Source of the DNA: Oscillospiraceae bacterium
GTDB taxonomy: Bacteria > Bacillota > Clostridia > Oscillospirales > Ruminococcaceae
NCBI GenBank assembly: GCA_020054675.1
Contig: JAIHAL010000006.1
Span: forward strand, 35,140 to 99,139
Length of the DNA: 64,000 nt
Direction: 5' to 3'
Shown here piece by piece: positions 24,802 to 34,022 of the stretch; position 1 is the first letter of the stretch; the number at the start of each line of letters is the position of its first letter. A program made the translations under genes and the position numbers. The notes beneath the pieces were generated by a model that had not been told where the DNA came from, did not search any database, and worked only from the letters and a program-made list of their open reading frames with translations.

Positions 24802-26657
24802 TTGGAGGACACCGCGCTTTCCACAAGTACGGTATCTCCTCTGTTAAGCCCGCTTTTGATTTCAACATATTTTCCGTCGGAAAAGCCTGTTTCCACTTCA
24901 ACCGTGCTCTGTGTTCCGTCATTGTTTTTAACAAGCACGCTGGATTTTCCGCCTGCATAGGTTATTGCCTTGTTGGAAACATAAAGCACATCTTCAACTT
25001 GCTTTTTGATTATGGTAACTTCTCCGCTCATGCCCTCGTATACGTTAAGGGTTCCGCTTTCATCGTCAAGTTTGACGGTTACCGTATAAGTTACAGCGGA
25101 GCTTGAACGGGCAGGTTCATATGCAATAGAATCCACGGTTGCATCAAAGGTTTGGCCTTCGTATGCGGTAAGGGAAACCTTTGCCTTTTGCCCTACTGAA
25201 ATTGATGTTACATCTTCTTCCGAAACTGAAAGCGAAAGGGAAATATATCTTTTGTCGGCAATGGAAACAAGGGTTTGCTTTGCCTGATAGCTTGAACCGG
25301 CCTCATAATTTACCGCGGCGACTACTCCGTCGCATTTTGCTGAAACCACTCCGTCGGATGATATGTTTGATTTTATTTCTTCGTATTCTTTTACGAGAGT
25401 GTCATAGCTTTCCTGCGCTGTTTGAACTGCCGCCGCAAGACTGTTTACGGTATAATCGTATTTTGTCTTTGCGTTGGAAGCTTCCGTGAGATTGCTTGCA
25501 AGCTTTTCATCGGCACTTTGCACATCGGAAGAATAGCTTTTTTGCTTTTTTTCAAGATTGTATTGCGCAGTTTGGAGCTGCTGCGTAAGGCTTTTTACCT
25601 TTTCGTCAAGCTCATCGCCGCTGACGCTGTATTTTTCCTTAAATGTTTCATTAAAATCATTATATTCTTCAGTGGCTTCTTCAAGCTGTTTTGTGTATGT
25701 GTCAATTTTTTCGTTGTATGATTCTATGGTATCGTTGATTTCATCATAATCATCTTCAACATCTTCCCAGTCATCTTTTGCAATCTTATAATTCATTTGC
25801 GCCTTGTCAACGGCTTCTTGGGCGGCAGTAGTATCTTTTCCGTTGCTTTGCAGATATTCAAGCTGTTTTTGCGCCGAAGTTAAAGATTTTTTTGCCGAGG
25901 TATATGTGTTATAGATGGATTTATATTCCGAAAAGTCTTCCGAAGTTTCTTCAGTATAATCTGATAATTCTTCTTTAAGGCTGTTTACAGTATTTGTAAA
26001 TTCTTTAACTTTTGCTTTAAGATAATCCAAAGTTGCCTGGTCGGAATCATCTGTCTGCTGCAAGGCGGTATATTTTGCAAGCTGTTCTTTTAAGCTGTCA
26101 ACTTCTGCTTGTGCCGAAGCTATGTCTTGGTCAAGCTGGGATTTGCTGATTTCATTTTCAACCGTTGCGCTTGAATTAAGCCCAACAGCGGAATCATATT
26201 CGTTTTTTGCATTTTTAAGGCCGACCGTCTGTTCATATTTTGCTTTTTCAAGACTTGTCTTTGCCTGGGCGATTTTAGTTTCATAATCTGAGAGTGTTTC
26301 TGAAATGCTATCAAGGCTTATTTTTACAAGCGGAGTGCCTGCTGTAACTTCCTGCCCGATTTTAACATAAACTTCTTCAACGGTTGCGTTTATAGGAAAA
26401 GTCGCCAGTGAACGCTCAACCGTAACCGTTCCGCTTTCTTCAGTGCCAACGGTTATATCTCCTTCTTGAACTTTGTATTCCCTGTATACGATGCTTGATG
26501 AAGCGCTTGCGGATTTTGCCTTATTCCATGCAAAAACTCCTCCTGCCGCTCCGGCGGCAACAAGCAAACAAATAACTGCTATTAAAATCCGCTTTCCGCT
26601 TTTTTTAAACGGATTTTTAAAAGGCAATCCTTTTTCCTTTGCCATAATGTCCTGCAT
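24798..26657 (-). CDS. HlyD/MacA-family exporter adaptor with very long coiled coil
   Basis: 619 residues: an N-terminal membrane helix (about 24-44), a short lipoyl/barrel start, a very long coiled-coil hairpin (about residues 130-430, Glu/Lys/Gln-rich with few prolines), then the second lipoyl half, beta barrel and membrane-proximal domain (SLSVSEEDVTSISVGQKAKV and later). Longer than MacA (about 370) because of the extended hairpin, which in a single-membrane cell would reach into the wall. GGGAGG lies 5 bases before the ATG. First gene of the operon, divergent from the two-component system at 26834. Confidence 0.88.
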   Translation of the reverse strand: MQDIMAKEKGLPFKNPFKKSGKRILIAVICLLVAAGAAGGVFAWNKAKSASASSSIVYREYKVQEGDITVGTEESGTVTVERSLATFPINATVEEVYVKIGQEVTAGTPLVKISLDSISETLSDYETKIAQAKTSLEKAKYEQTVGLKNAKNEYDSAVGLNSSATVENEISKSQLDQDIASAQAEVDSLKEQLAKYTALQQTDDSDQATLDYLKAKVKEFTNTVNSLKEELSDYTEETSEDFSEYKSIYNTYTSAKKSLTSAQKQLEYLQSNGKDTTAAQEAVDKAQMNYKIAKDDWEDVEDDYDEINDTIESYNEKIDTYTKQLEEATEEYNDFNETFKEKYSVSGDELDEKVKSLTQQLQTAQYNLEKKQKSYSSDVQSADEKLASNLTEASNAKTKYDYTVNSLAAAVQTAQESYDTLVKEYEEIKSNISSDGVVSAKCDGVVAAVNYEAGSSYQAKQTLVSIADKRYISLSLSVSEEDVTSISVGQKAKVSLTAYEGQTFDATVDSIAYEPARSSSAVTYTVTVKLDDESGTLNVYEGMSGEVTIIKKQVEDVLYVSNKAITYAGGKSSVLVKNNDGTQSTVEVETGFSDGKYVEIKSGLNRGDTVLVESAVSSK

Positions 26658-26710
26658 AAAAACCTCCCAAAAATCGGATTATTTACTTTATAAATGATAA
26701 TTAGGACCTG

Positions 26711-26729
26711 TGGCAAAACTATGGCAAAA
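26711..26729. promoter_or_regulatory. Direct repeat TGGCAAAA x2, candidate response-regulator site
   Basis: Two TGGCAAAA copies at 26711-26718 and 26722-26729, offset by 11 bases, lie between the divergent exporter and two-component operons. OmpR-type regulators bind such same-face repeats. No footprint evidence exists. Confidence 0.4.
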
Positions 26730-26772
26730 AAAGTTCTTTTTAATGGAACGGGAAGCGGTTTTTAACACATTT

Positions 26773-26801
26773 TTGTCACATATTTAATTTATATTTATAT
26801 T
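26773..26801 (+). promoter_or_regulatory. Promoter of the two-component operon
   Basis: TTGTCA (26773-26778), a 17-base spacer and TATATT (26796-26801). The transcript would start about 25 bases before the response regulator's ATG. Confidence 0.6.
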
Positions 26802-26833
26802 AAGGATTTTTAAGGCTTGAAGGGGATTTGAAT

Positions 26834-27535
26834 ATGGATAAAATACTTATAGTTGATGACAACCGCCAAATTTCCTCAATTCTTGCAGAGTACGCAAAAA
26901 GGGAAGGCTTTTCTCCTGTTTTGGCATATGATGGGAAGGAAGCGCTTGAAAGGTTTTTTGCTGACAGCGAAAATTATAAAATAATACTCCTTGATGTAAT
27001 GATGCCGGAAGTCGATGGTTTTGAAGTTTGCAGAAAAATACGGGCATCTTCGAATGTACCCATAATAATGGTTACGGCAAGGGGAGAGGATTTTGAAAAA
27101 ATCATGGGTCTTGACATAGGGGCGGATGATTACATAGTAAAGCCTTTTTCTCCAAGCGTGGTTATGGCAAGAATCCGCGCAATACTCAGAAGAGTTTCCC
27201 CGCCGGAGGGAAAACCCAATCAGGCAATTGTTTTTGACAATCTTAAAATAAATCTTGATGAGTATAAGGTTACGATAAATAATGTACCGATTTCACTTAC
27301 CAAAAAAGAAATAGAGCTGCTTTGGCTTTTGGTTTCAAATCCAAATAAGGTTTTTTCGAGAGACAACCTTCTTGACAATGTTTGGGGGTATGATTACTAT
27401 GGCGACAGCAGGACTGTGGATTCGCACATAAAAAGGTTAAGGGCAAAGCTTGATGCGCAGCACCATGAGGCTTGGGAAATAAAAACCATATGGGGAGTCG
27501 GCTATAAATTTGAAGGGAAGTCAAATAAATCATGA
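26834..27535 (+). CDS. OmpR-type response regulator
   Basis: 233 residues from ATG 26834 (GAAGGGGA 7 bases upstream). The receiver domain has the acidic pair at residues 8-9, phospho-acceptor Asp54 in ILLDVMMPE, Thr in MVTARG and Lys in VKPF. The C-terminal winged helix (about 130-233) has LTKKEIELLWLLVSNP and RTVDSHIKRLRAKL. It overlaps the kinase gene by 4 bases. Probably controls the divergent exporter operon, whose spacer carries a direct repeat at 26711-26729. Confidence 0.95.
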   Translation: MDKILIVDDNRQISSILAEYAKREGFSPVLAYDGKEALERFFADSENYKIILLDVMMPEVDGFEVCRKIRASSNVPIIMVTARGEDFEKIMGLDIGADDYIVKPFSPSVVMARIRAILRRVSPPEGKPNQAIVFDNLKINLDEYKVTINNVPISLTKKEIELLWLLVSNPNKVFSRDNLLDNVWGYDYYGDSRTVDSHIKRLRAKLDAQHHEAWEIKTIWGVGYKFEGKSNKS

Positions 27536-29019
27536 GAAAAAATAAAATTGCAGCAGAATTGTCGGGATATTTTGCTGCTGCATTGCTGATTTTTTCTGTT
27601 ATAATAGGGACGATTTTTATATTTCTTTCTCAAAAACTCAATGTGGAGCGCACGGAAAGAGAACTTGAATATAAAGCATCAAGAATAGCCCGTACGGTGG
27701 CAGTATTTCTTGACGGAATTGGAACTCGTTCATTTCCGCCGCCGCGAGGAATGGATTTTAGAAGCTATATAGACAATTTAAATGAGCTTTCCATGTGCGA
27801 TGTTTGGATTGTGGATAAAAATCTGAATATATTTACTTCAAGGAAGAACATGAATGAGGATTTTCAGTATATGAATCTTCCAAAGGATGCGGAGGATGTA
27901 ATAAAAACAGCATTTAAAGGGACTACGTCTGCAAATAAAAGCTTTAATTCGGTGCTTTCAGCAAAGGCGCTTACGGTTGGCAGTCCGATAGTAAGCTCCG
28001 ACGGGGAAACGATAGGGGTGGTGCTGCTTCATTCGCCGGTAAGCGGGACATCCAAATCCATAGAACAGGGTATAACGATACTTGCAGTTAGTATTTTTAT
28101 TGCGCTTGTGCTTTCGGTGCTTATATCTGTAAAGCTTTCGCTGAATTTTACAAAACCGCTTAATTTGATGAAGCAAAGCGCTTTAAAGCTTGCGGATGGC
28201 GATTACAGCGCTAAAACAGGAATAGAGAGAAATGATGAGATAGGAGAACTTGCACAGATACTTGACGAGCTTTCGCTAAGGCTTGACAAAGCAAGCAGGG
28301 AAAGTGAGAATCTTGAAAAGCTCAGACGGGAGTATGTGGCGAATATCTCACATGAGCTTAAAACGCCGATTACAGTTATAAGAGGGTCGCTGGAAGCCCT
28401 TTGCGACGGCATTATTACTGATGCTGAAATGGTAAATGATTACCATATGCAGATGCTGTCGGAAAGCAAGGGCCTTGAAAGATTGGTTGCCGACCTTTTG
28501 GAGCTTTCAAGACTGCAAAATCCCGATTTTGCAATAGAAATGGCTCCGCTTAACCTTTGCGATGTGGTGAAAGATATTCAAAAAAGCTGCATTCACCTTG
28601 CAAAAGAAAAAAATGTCCAAATCATATCAAGTGTTCCTGAATATCCATGCGCTGTTTTTGGGGATTATGGGCGTATACGCCAGCTTGTTATGATAATTGC
28701 GGACAATGCGATAAAATTTTCACCTGAAAACGGCACGGTGAAGATTGTTCTTGAAGAAAAACCGGACGGATATGAGCTTTCGATTGAAGACAACGGCAAG
28801 GGAATATCAGAACAGGATTTGCCTTATGTATTTGAAAGATTTTATAAGACAAAATCCCCCGAAAACAAAAACGGCACCGGACTTGGCCTCGCCATAGCAA
28901 AGGAAATAGCTTTAAGACATGGTGCAAGACTTTTTGCCCAAAGCAATGAGGAAAGCAACAGAACCGTTTTTACAGCTATTTTTAAAAAATGCCCGCAGAA
29001 TCTGCTTGAAGGAAATTAA
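27532..29019 (+). CDS. Sensor histidine kinase
   Basis: 495 residues, membrane protein: TM1 (about 11-33), an extracellular sensor (34-180) with a PRGMDFRSYIDNLNELSMCDVWIVDKN stretch, TM2 (about 181-201), HAMP, then HisKA with phospho-acceptor His274 in NISHELKTP and an HATPase with N-box IADNAIKF, G1 EDNGKGI, F-box and G2 GTGLGLAIAK. Partner of the response regulator at 26834. The signal is unknown; the exporter context suggests envelope or antibiotic stress. Confidence 0.93.
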   Translation: MRKNKIAAELSGYFAAALLIFSVIIGTIFIFLSQKLNVERTERELEYKASRIARTVAVFLDGIGTRSFPPPRGMDFRSYIDNLNELSMCDVWIVDKNLNIFTSRKNMNEDFQYMNLPKDAEDVIKTAFKGTTSANKSFNSVLSAKALTVGSPIVSSDGETIGVVLLHSPVSGTSKSIEQGITILAVSIFIALVLSVLISVKLSLNFTKPLNLMKQSALKLADGDYSAKTGIERNDEIGELAQILDELSLRLDKASRESENLEKLRREYVANISHELKTPITVIRGSLEALCDGIITDAEMVNDYHMQMLSESKGLERLVADLLELSRLQNPDFAIEMAPLNLCDVVKDIQKSCIHLAKEKNVQIISSVPEYPCAVFGDYGRIRQLVMIIADNAIKFSPENGTVKIVLEEKPDGYELSIEDNGKGISEQDLPYVFERFYKTKSPENKNGTGLGLAIAKEIALRHGARLFAQSNEESNRTVFTAIFKKCPQNLLEGN

Positions 29020-29082
29020 TTTTTGCTATTGAAATGTTCACTATAATGGTGTACAATTATAGAAAATGGAAGGGGGATTTTT

Positions 29083-30075
29083 ATGGCATATACTGCAAAT
29101 GCAAATCGCTATGAAATAATGAAATACAACCGCTGCGGAAGGAGCGGGCTTAAGCTTCCGGCACTTTCCCTTGGGCTTTGGCATAATTTTGGCGACAGCG
29201 CCTGCATGGACACAATGAAGGAAATTATTTACACATCATTTGACAATGGGATTACGCATTTTGACTTGGCAAACAATTACGGGCCTAAACCGGGGGCGGC
29301 GGAAGAAAATTTCGGCAGGATACTTAAAGACGGCCTTAGACCATATCGCGATGAGATTGTGATTTCCACAAAGGCTGGATATACAATGTGGGAGGGGCCT
29401 TATGGCGATTTTGGCTCAAGAAAGTATCTGCTTTCAAGCCTTGACCAAAGCCTTAAAAGAATGGGCCTTGAATATGTGGATATCTTTTATCATCATAGGG
29501 AAGACCCGGAAACTCCGCTTGAAGAAACCATGCTTGCGCTTGACAGCGCGGTAAAGCAGGGTAAGGCGCTTTATGTGGGCGTTTCCAATTACAGCCCGCA
29601 AAAAACCGAAGAGGCATATAAGATTTTAAAGGAGCTTAAAACTCCGTTTATAATTCATCAGCCGAAATATTCAATGCTTAACCGCACGATAGAGGATAAC
29701 GGACTTACGGCCTATGCCAAAAAGGCAGGCATAGGGATAATTGTTTACAGCCCGCTTGCGCAAGGACTTTTGACGGGAAAATATTTAAAAGGGATTCCAG
29801 CCGACAGCAGGATTGCTTCAAGCAGCGTGTTTTTAAATGAAAGCGCGCTTACTCCGGAGCTTATGAAAAAGATTTCCGCACTTAATGAAATTGCCGAGCA
29901 AAGGGGACAAACCCTTTCCCAAATAGCTATTTCTTGGATTTTAAAAGACGATGCCATAACAAGCGTTTTGATAGGAGCAAGCAAAGCATCGCAAATTCTT
30001 GAAAATATAAAAGCTTTGAAGAATACAGATTTTTCAGCAGAAGAAATTGAAAAAATTGACAAGATAACGAGATAA
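29083..30075 (+). CDS. Aldo/keto reductase, YghZ-like
   Basis: A 330-residue NADPH-dependent carbonyl reductase of the AKR barrel family, closest by pattern to YghZ/L-glyceraldehyde 3-phosphate reductase. Catalytic elements are DLANNYGPKPG (Asp/Tyr), VISTKAGY (Lys) and DIFYHHRED (His). Cofactor-side loop VLIGASKASQI is near the C-terminus. AAGGGGG lies 6 bases before the ATG. A single-gene unit followed by a terminator. The physiological substrate cannot be read from sequence; methylglyoxal detoxification is common in this group. Confidence 0.88.
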   Translation: MAYTANANRYEIMKYNRCGRSGLKLPALSLGLWHNFGDSACMDTMKEIIYTSFDNGITHFDLANNYGPKPGAAEENFGRILKDGLRPYRDEIVISTKAGYTMWEGPYGDFGSRKYLLSSLDQSLKRMGLEYVDIFYHHREDPETPLEETMLALDSAVKQGKALYVGVSNYSPQKTEEAYKILKELKTPFIIHQPKYSMLNRTIEDNGLTAYAKKAGIGIIVYSPLAQGLLTGKYLKGIPADSRIASSSVFLNESALTPELMKKISALNEIAEQRGQTLSQIAISWILKDDAITSVLIGASKASQILENIKALKNTDFSAEEIEKIDKITR

Positions 30076-30081
30076 ATAAAA

Positions 30082-30113
30082 CCCCGCCGGATTTTTCCGG
30101 CGGGGCGAATTTT
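30082..30113. terminator. Bidirectional terminator between AKR and GH13
   Basis: CCCCGCCGG (30082-30090) pairs with CCGGCGGGG (30097-30105). The tail is T-rich on both strands. Confidence 0.8.
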
Positions 30114-31731
30114 AAATCCTGTACATTATGGCTTCAAAAGGACGTAAAATTCCGGATTCAGGAGATTCTTTGTAACTTGAAACCAAGATTTCCTTTGATT
30201 TTTTTGCTTCGTCGCAGAGAGGGCACCATACCGATTGCCCTGTAAAATTGCAGACAACCCTTATGCTGTCGCCGTTAAAGCTGCGCTCATATGCAAAAAC
30301 GGAACGGTCCTCAGGCAAAAGCATTTTAAAATCACCATAAACGATGGTTTTGTTTGTCTTGCGGATTTTTATGAGCTTTTTATAGCAGTTGAATATTGAA
30401 TCAGGATTATGTATCTGGCTTTCCGCATTTATTTCCTTAAAGTTGGGATTTACGCTTATCCACGGAGTTCCTGTTGTAAATCCGGCATTCGGGGAGGAGT
30501 TCCATTGCATTGGCGTGCGGGCATTGTCACGGCTCTTGGCGTAGATTGACTCCATTATTTCTTCCTCTTTGTAGCCTTTTTGCAGCCTTTCCTTGTAAAT
30601 GTTCAAGGTTTCTATATCTTTATATTGATTTATTGAGGGGAAACGGATATTTGTCATTCCAAGCTCTTCACCCTGATATATATATGGAGTGCCTTTCATT
30701 CCATGGAGAAGTATGGCAAGCATTTTTGCGCTTTCAACGCGGTATTCTTTGTCATTTCCCCAGCGTGAAACTATCCGCGGAAGGTCGTGGTTGTTCCAGA
30801 AAAGACTGTTCCAGCCATCGCCGTTAAAAGCGGTCTGCCACTTGCCGAGAACTCTTTTTAAATCCAAAAGGTCAAGAGGTTTTAAGTCCCATTTTTCTTT
30901 TCCGGGGATTTGATCAAGCAGGATGTGTTCAAATTGAAACACCATGCTTATTTCACTTTCATCGGGATTTGAATATATTTTTGCCGATTCCGGAGTGGCG
31001 CTCCAGCATTCGCCTACAGTCAGGAGGTCTTTTCCGCCGAAAGTGTTTTTGTTCATTTCGCGTATATATTCATGGAGCTTGGGCCCGTCGGCAGTGATTC
31101 CATTGTCCGGCTCCTTGCCCAAAAGGTCGAGCACATCAATTCTGAACCCGCCTATTCCTTTGTCAATCCAGAAGTTCATTAAATCCCAAACTTCTTTTCT
31201 TACATTTGGATTTTCCCAGTTGAGGTCGGGCTGTTTTTTGCTGAAAAGATGGAGATAATACTGTCCGGTCTCTTCGCTCCATTCCCATGCGCTTCCGGTA
31301 AATGCGGATTTTAAATCATTTGGCTCCTTGCCGTTGACAGGGTCGCGCCATATGTAATAATCACGGTATTTGCTGTCCCTTGATTTTTTTGCTTCAATAA
31401 ACCAGGGATGCTCGTCGGAAGTATGGTTTACCACAAGGTCCATTAAAATTCTGATATTTCTCTTTTTTGCTTCTTTTAAGAGATTTTCCATGTCCTCCAT
31501 TGTTCCGAATTCATCCATAATGTCGCAGTAATCACTTATGTCGTATCCGTTGTCGTCATTGGGGGATTTATATACCGGATTCAGCCATATAACGTCTACT
31601 CCAAGTTCGGAAAGATAATCCAGCTTGCTGATTATCCCATTTAAATCGCCGATTCCATCGCCGTTGCTGTCCATAAAACTGCGCGGATATACCTGATAAA
31701 CTACCGCGTTATGCCACCATTTTTCAATCAT
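30112..31731 (-). CDS. GH13 alpha-glucosidase (oligo-1,6-glucosidase-like)
   Basis: 539 residues from ATG 31731 (AAAGGGA 7 bases upstream; an in-frame TTG two codons earlier is less well placed). The cytosolic TIM-barrel enzyme has all GH13 catalytic residues: nucleophile Asp199 in GFRIDVLD, acid/base Glu241 in VGECWS, and Asp316 in WNNHDLPR, plus the family start WWHNAVVYQVYPRSF. These enzymes free glucose from isomaltose, sucrose or maltodextrin ends. A LacI-type dyad at the promoter suggests sugar control, but no LacI gene is nearby. Confidence 0.93.
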   Translation of the reverse strand: MIEKWWHNAVVYQVYPRSFMDSNGDGIGDLNGIISKLDYLSELGVDVIWLNPVYKSPNDDNGYDISDYCDIMDEFGTMEDMENLLKEAKKRNIRILMDLVVNHTSDEHPWFIEAKKSRDSKYRDYYIWRDPVNGKEPNDLKSAFTGSAWEWSEETGQYYLHLFSKKQPDLNWENPNVRKEVWDLMNFWIDKGIGGFRIDVLDLLGKEPDNGITADGPKLHEYIREMNKNTFGGKDLLTVGECWSATPESAKIYSNPDESEISMVFQFEHILLDQIPGKEKWDLKPLDLLDLKRVLGKWQTAFNGDGWNSLFWNNHDLPRIVSRWGNDKEYRVESAKMLAILLHGMKGTPYIYQGEELGMTNIRFPSINQYKDIETLNIYKERLQKGYKEEEIMESIYAKSRDNARTPMQWNSSPNAGFTTGTPWISVNPNFKEINAESQIHNPDSIFNCYKKLIKIRKTNKTIVYGDFKMLLPEDRSVFAYERSFNGDSIRVVCNFTGQSVWCPLCDEAKKSKEILVSSYKESPESGILRPFEAIMYRI

Positions 31732-31753
31732 TTTCAAATCCCTTTCTTTTTAT

Positions 31754-31771
31754 AACTTTTGCGCATAAGTT
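31754..31771. promoter_or_regulatory. Candidate LacI/GalR-type operator at the GH13 promoter
   Basis: AACTTTTGCGCATAAGTT, an 18-base dyad with a central CG and one mismatched pair. It lies just downstream of the minus-strand -10, at about +2 to +19 of the transcript, where a repressor would block initiation or elongation. Confidence 0.5.
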
Positions 31772-31779
31772 TTATTTTA

Positions 31780-31807
31780 ATTATAGCAATTTTAAAGAAA
31801 AAAACAA
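31780..31807 (-). promoter_or_regulatory. Promoter of the GH13 gene
   Basis: Minus strand TTGTTT (31802-31807), 16-base spacer, TATAAT (31780-31785) with extended -10 TGC. Confidence 0.6.
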
Positions 31808-31888
31808 GGTGTATTAAAAACAAAAAAATCTTTTATAATTTATGGAGTTTCTATAAGAAAGCTTGCTTGATGTTTTGCGATATGCCTA

Positions 31889-31918
31889 TTGACAAAATGA
31901 AGATTGGTTTGATATAAT
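31889..31918 (+). promoter_or_regulatory. SigmaA promoter of tRNA-Ala
   Basis: TTGACA (31889-31894), an 18-base spacer and TATAAT (31913-31918), extended -10 TGA, 16 bases before the tRNA. Confidence 0.8.
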
Positions 31919-31934
31919 CATATAGTAATTTTAT

Positions 31935-32010
<76 letters not shown>

Positions 32011-32016
32011 GAAAAT

Positions 32017-32060
32017 AAGCTGCAAACGCCTGTTTTAAGGCGTTTGCAGCTTTGATGTTT
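32017..32060 (+). terminator. Terminator of tRNA-Ala
   Basis: A perfect 14-bp stem, AAGCTGCAAACGCC (32017-32030) with 32039-32052, followed by TTGATGTTTT. Confidence 0.8.
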
Positions 32061-32126
32061 TGTGATGTATAAATATTTAGGGCAGCTGCTGCAATTTGCA
32101 AATAAATATATGAAAGGAAAAAAGTT

Positions 32127-32774
32127 ATGGCTCTTAAAATACTTTTTCAAGGCGATTCCATTACCGATGGAGGAAGATGGAAGGATAAAGAACATGAATG
32201 GGATTTGAACCACCATATGGGCCAAGGGTACGCTTTTGCCGTAAGCTCCTTGCTTGGCAGCAAATATCCCGAAAAAGAATATGAGTTTGTCAACAGGGGC
32301 ATCAGCGGAAACAGAATAACCGACCTTTATGCAAGAATGCGTGAAGATATTATAAACATAGCTCCGGATGTGCTCAGCATACTTATAGGTGTAAACGATG
32401 TCGGAAGGGAAGTGTTTGAATCCCGCGGAACCGAACCTGAAAAATATGAAAAAATTTACCGCCTTATAATTGATGAAACAAAACAAAAGCTCCCAAACAC
32501 AAAGCTTGTGCTTATGGAGCCTTTCAGCCTTCCGGTAAAAGACGTCGGCAAGGTTTTTGACAGATGGGAAAATCATCTTGCCCCTTTGCGTGAAATAGTA
32601 AAAAAGCTTGCCGAAGAATACGGATTCATATTTGTGCCGCTGCAAGAAAAATTTAATGACCTCTGCAAAGTAAAAGAGGCGTCATATTGGCTTTGGGACG
32701 GGGTGCATCCTACGCCAAGCGGACATGGGATAATTGCACAGTCATGGATTAAGGCGACAAAGGATATTCTTTAA
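32127..32774 (+). CDS. SGNH/GDSL-family esterase
   Basis: A 215-residue cytosolic SGNH hydrolase, probably a carbohydrate or xylan acetylesterase. The four blocks are FQGDSITDGG (nucleophile Ser11), NRGISGNR (Gly), LIGVNDVG (Asn), and DGVHPTPSGH (catalytic Asp/His). GAAAGGAA lies 11 bases before the ATG. It ends in antiparallel stop overlap (TTAA) with the AraC gene. Confidence 0.88.
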   Translation: MALKILFQGDSITDGGRWKDKEHEWDLNHHMGQGYAFAVSSLLGSKYPEKEYEFVNRGISGNRITDLYARMREDIINIAPDVLSILIGVNDVGREVFESRGTEPEKYEKIYRLIIDETKQKLPNTKLVLMEPFSLPVKDVGKVFDRWENHLAPLREIVKKLAEEYGFIFVPLQEKFNDLCKVKEASYWLWDGVHPTPSGHGIIAQSWIKATKDIL

Positions 32775-33637
32775 TTTGCGCTGTATTTTCCGTATTTTTT
32801 AGGAGAAATTCCAACCGCCTTGGTAAAAGCTTTTACAAAATTTGTATAATCATTAAAACCGCTTTTTTCACAGGTTTCTGCAACACTGTACCCATCGGCA
32901 AGGAGGGCTTTGGCTATGCTTATCCTCCTTGCGGTGAGGTACTTGTTTATTGTTGTGCCGGTTTCAGCTTTAAAGACCCTGCATACATAAGTTTCGCTTA
33001 AAAAAAATTCTTTTGCTATGGTTGAAATCTGCAATTTTTCGGTTATATGCAAATTTATATAGTCTATTATTTTGCCTGCAAGCTCGCTGTGGCGGTATTT
33101 GCTTGAATCAACATCCTGCCTTGAATCGTTTTGCTTTTTGTAAAGCGCATTAAGCATGACCATCATTTCGCAAAAAGCGCAGTTTTCAATTATATCCGCT
33201 CCAAAGCCTTCGGCGCTTGTGATTTTATGCGAAAGGTAAATGAATTTCTTTTGCTGTTCTTTGTCAAGGCTGAGCCTGTGGACAAAATTTTCATCTCTGT
33301 GGGTGAAGCAATATGAAATATCGGTTTGAGATGTTGAAAAATTCTTTAAAAAGTCAGGATGTATGGAAATGACAATCCTGTCGTGCGGCTCGCCTTTTTT
33401 AGGCGAAAGGTAGTGGCTTTCATAATTGTTGATTGCAAAAACATCCCCCGGCTCTATTTTGTAGCATTTGTCGCCTACAAAAAACTGCGTTCCGCCGGAA
33501 ATGGAAAAATAAAGCTCAAAACAATTGTGGATATGCATGTCCATAGTTTTTTCTTCGCTGTGCAGATATGCGACGGCAAAACGCCTGCTTGCAAGACAGC
33601 TTTCAATTGCTTCCTTGCATTTTGCAAAATCTTTCAT
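32771..33637 (-). CDS. AraC-family transcriptional regulator
   Basis: 288 residues: an N-terminal cupin (MHIHNCFELYFSISGG and KIEPGDVFAINNYESHYLS, about 30-78) and a C-terminal double HTH (ITEKLQISTIAKEFFLSETYVCRVFKAETG and CEKSGFNDYTNFVKAFTKAVGISPKKYGK). AAAGGAGG lies 5 bases before the ATG. It lies 16 bases after the second crcB-like gene in the same direction, and converges with the SGNH gene, which may be its target. Ligand unknown. Confidence 0.88.
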   Translation of the reverse strand: MKDFAKCKEAIESCLASRRFAVAYLHSEEKTMDMHIHNCFELYFSISGGTQFFVGDKCYKIEPGDVFAINNYESHYLSPKKGEPHDRIVISIHPDFLKNFSTSQTDISYCFTHRDENFVHRLSLDKEQQKKFIYLSHKITSAEGFGADIIENCAFCEMMVMLNALYKKQNDSRQDVDSSKYRHSELAGKIIDYINLHITEKLQISTIAKEFFLSETYVCRVFKAETGTTINKYLTARRISIAKALLADGYSVAETCEKSGFNDYTNFVKAFTKAVGISPKKYGKYSAN

Positions 33638-33653
33638 TAAAGCCTCCTTTGCT

Positions 33654-34022
33654 TTATGCCATGTTCAAAAGCATTCCTGTAATTCCAAATCCAGCAAAAT
33701 AGCCGATGATGCCTAATATCAACGTGCCTGAAACATATGCAAAAGCATTTAGCTTTTCACTGCTTTTAAAAAGGTTAAATCCTTCGTACATAAAGCTTGA
33801 AAATGTGGTAAATGCTCCCAAAAATCCGTCGCCGAAAAGAAGATAAACATTTTTATCAGCATCGAAAGCAGACAAAATCCCTAAAAGCAATGCGCCAAGA
33901 AGATTTACGCAAAATGTTCCCCAAGGGAAATCGGCGCCGAATTTCTGCGACATTATTTTACCTATCCAAAAGCGTGAAACCGCTCCGAGGGAACCTCCAA
34001 GGCCAACAAGCAGCAAATTCAA
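33654..34022 (-). CDS. crcB: CrcB/Fluc fluoride channel subunit 2
   Basis: Fluc proteins form dual-topology membrane dimers that let fluoride leave the cell. This 122-residue protein has four predicted helices, GGSLGAVSRFWIG at the N-terminus and the fluoride-pathway signature GFLGAFTTFSSF (about 68-79). Its start overlaps the stop of the other subunit gene by 4 bases. In Gram-positives two different subunits, one per topology, often form a heterodimer, as inferred here. Confidence 0.93.
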   Translation of the reverse strand: MNLLLVGLGGSLGAVSRFWIGKIMSQKFGADFPWGTFCVNLLGALLLGILSAFDADKNVYLLFGDGFLGAFTTFSSFMYEGFNLFKSSEKLNAFAYVSGTLILGIIGYFAGFGITGMLLNMA

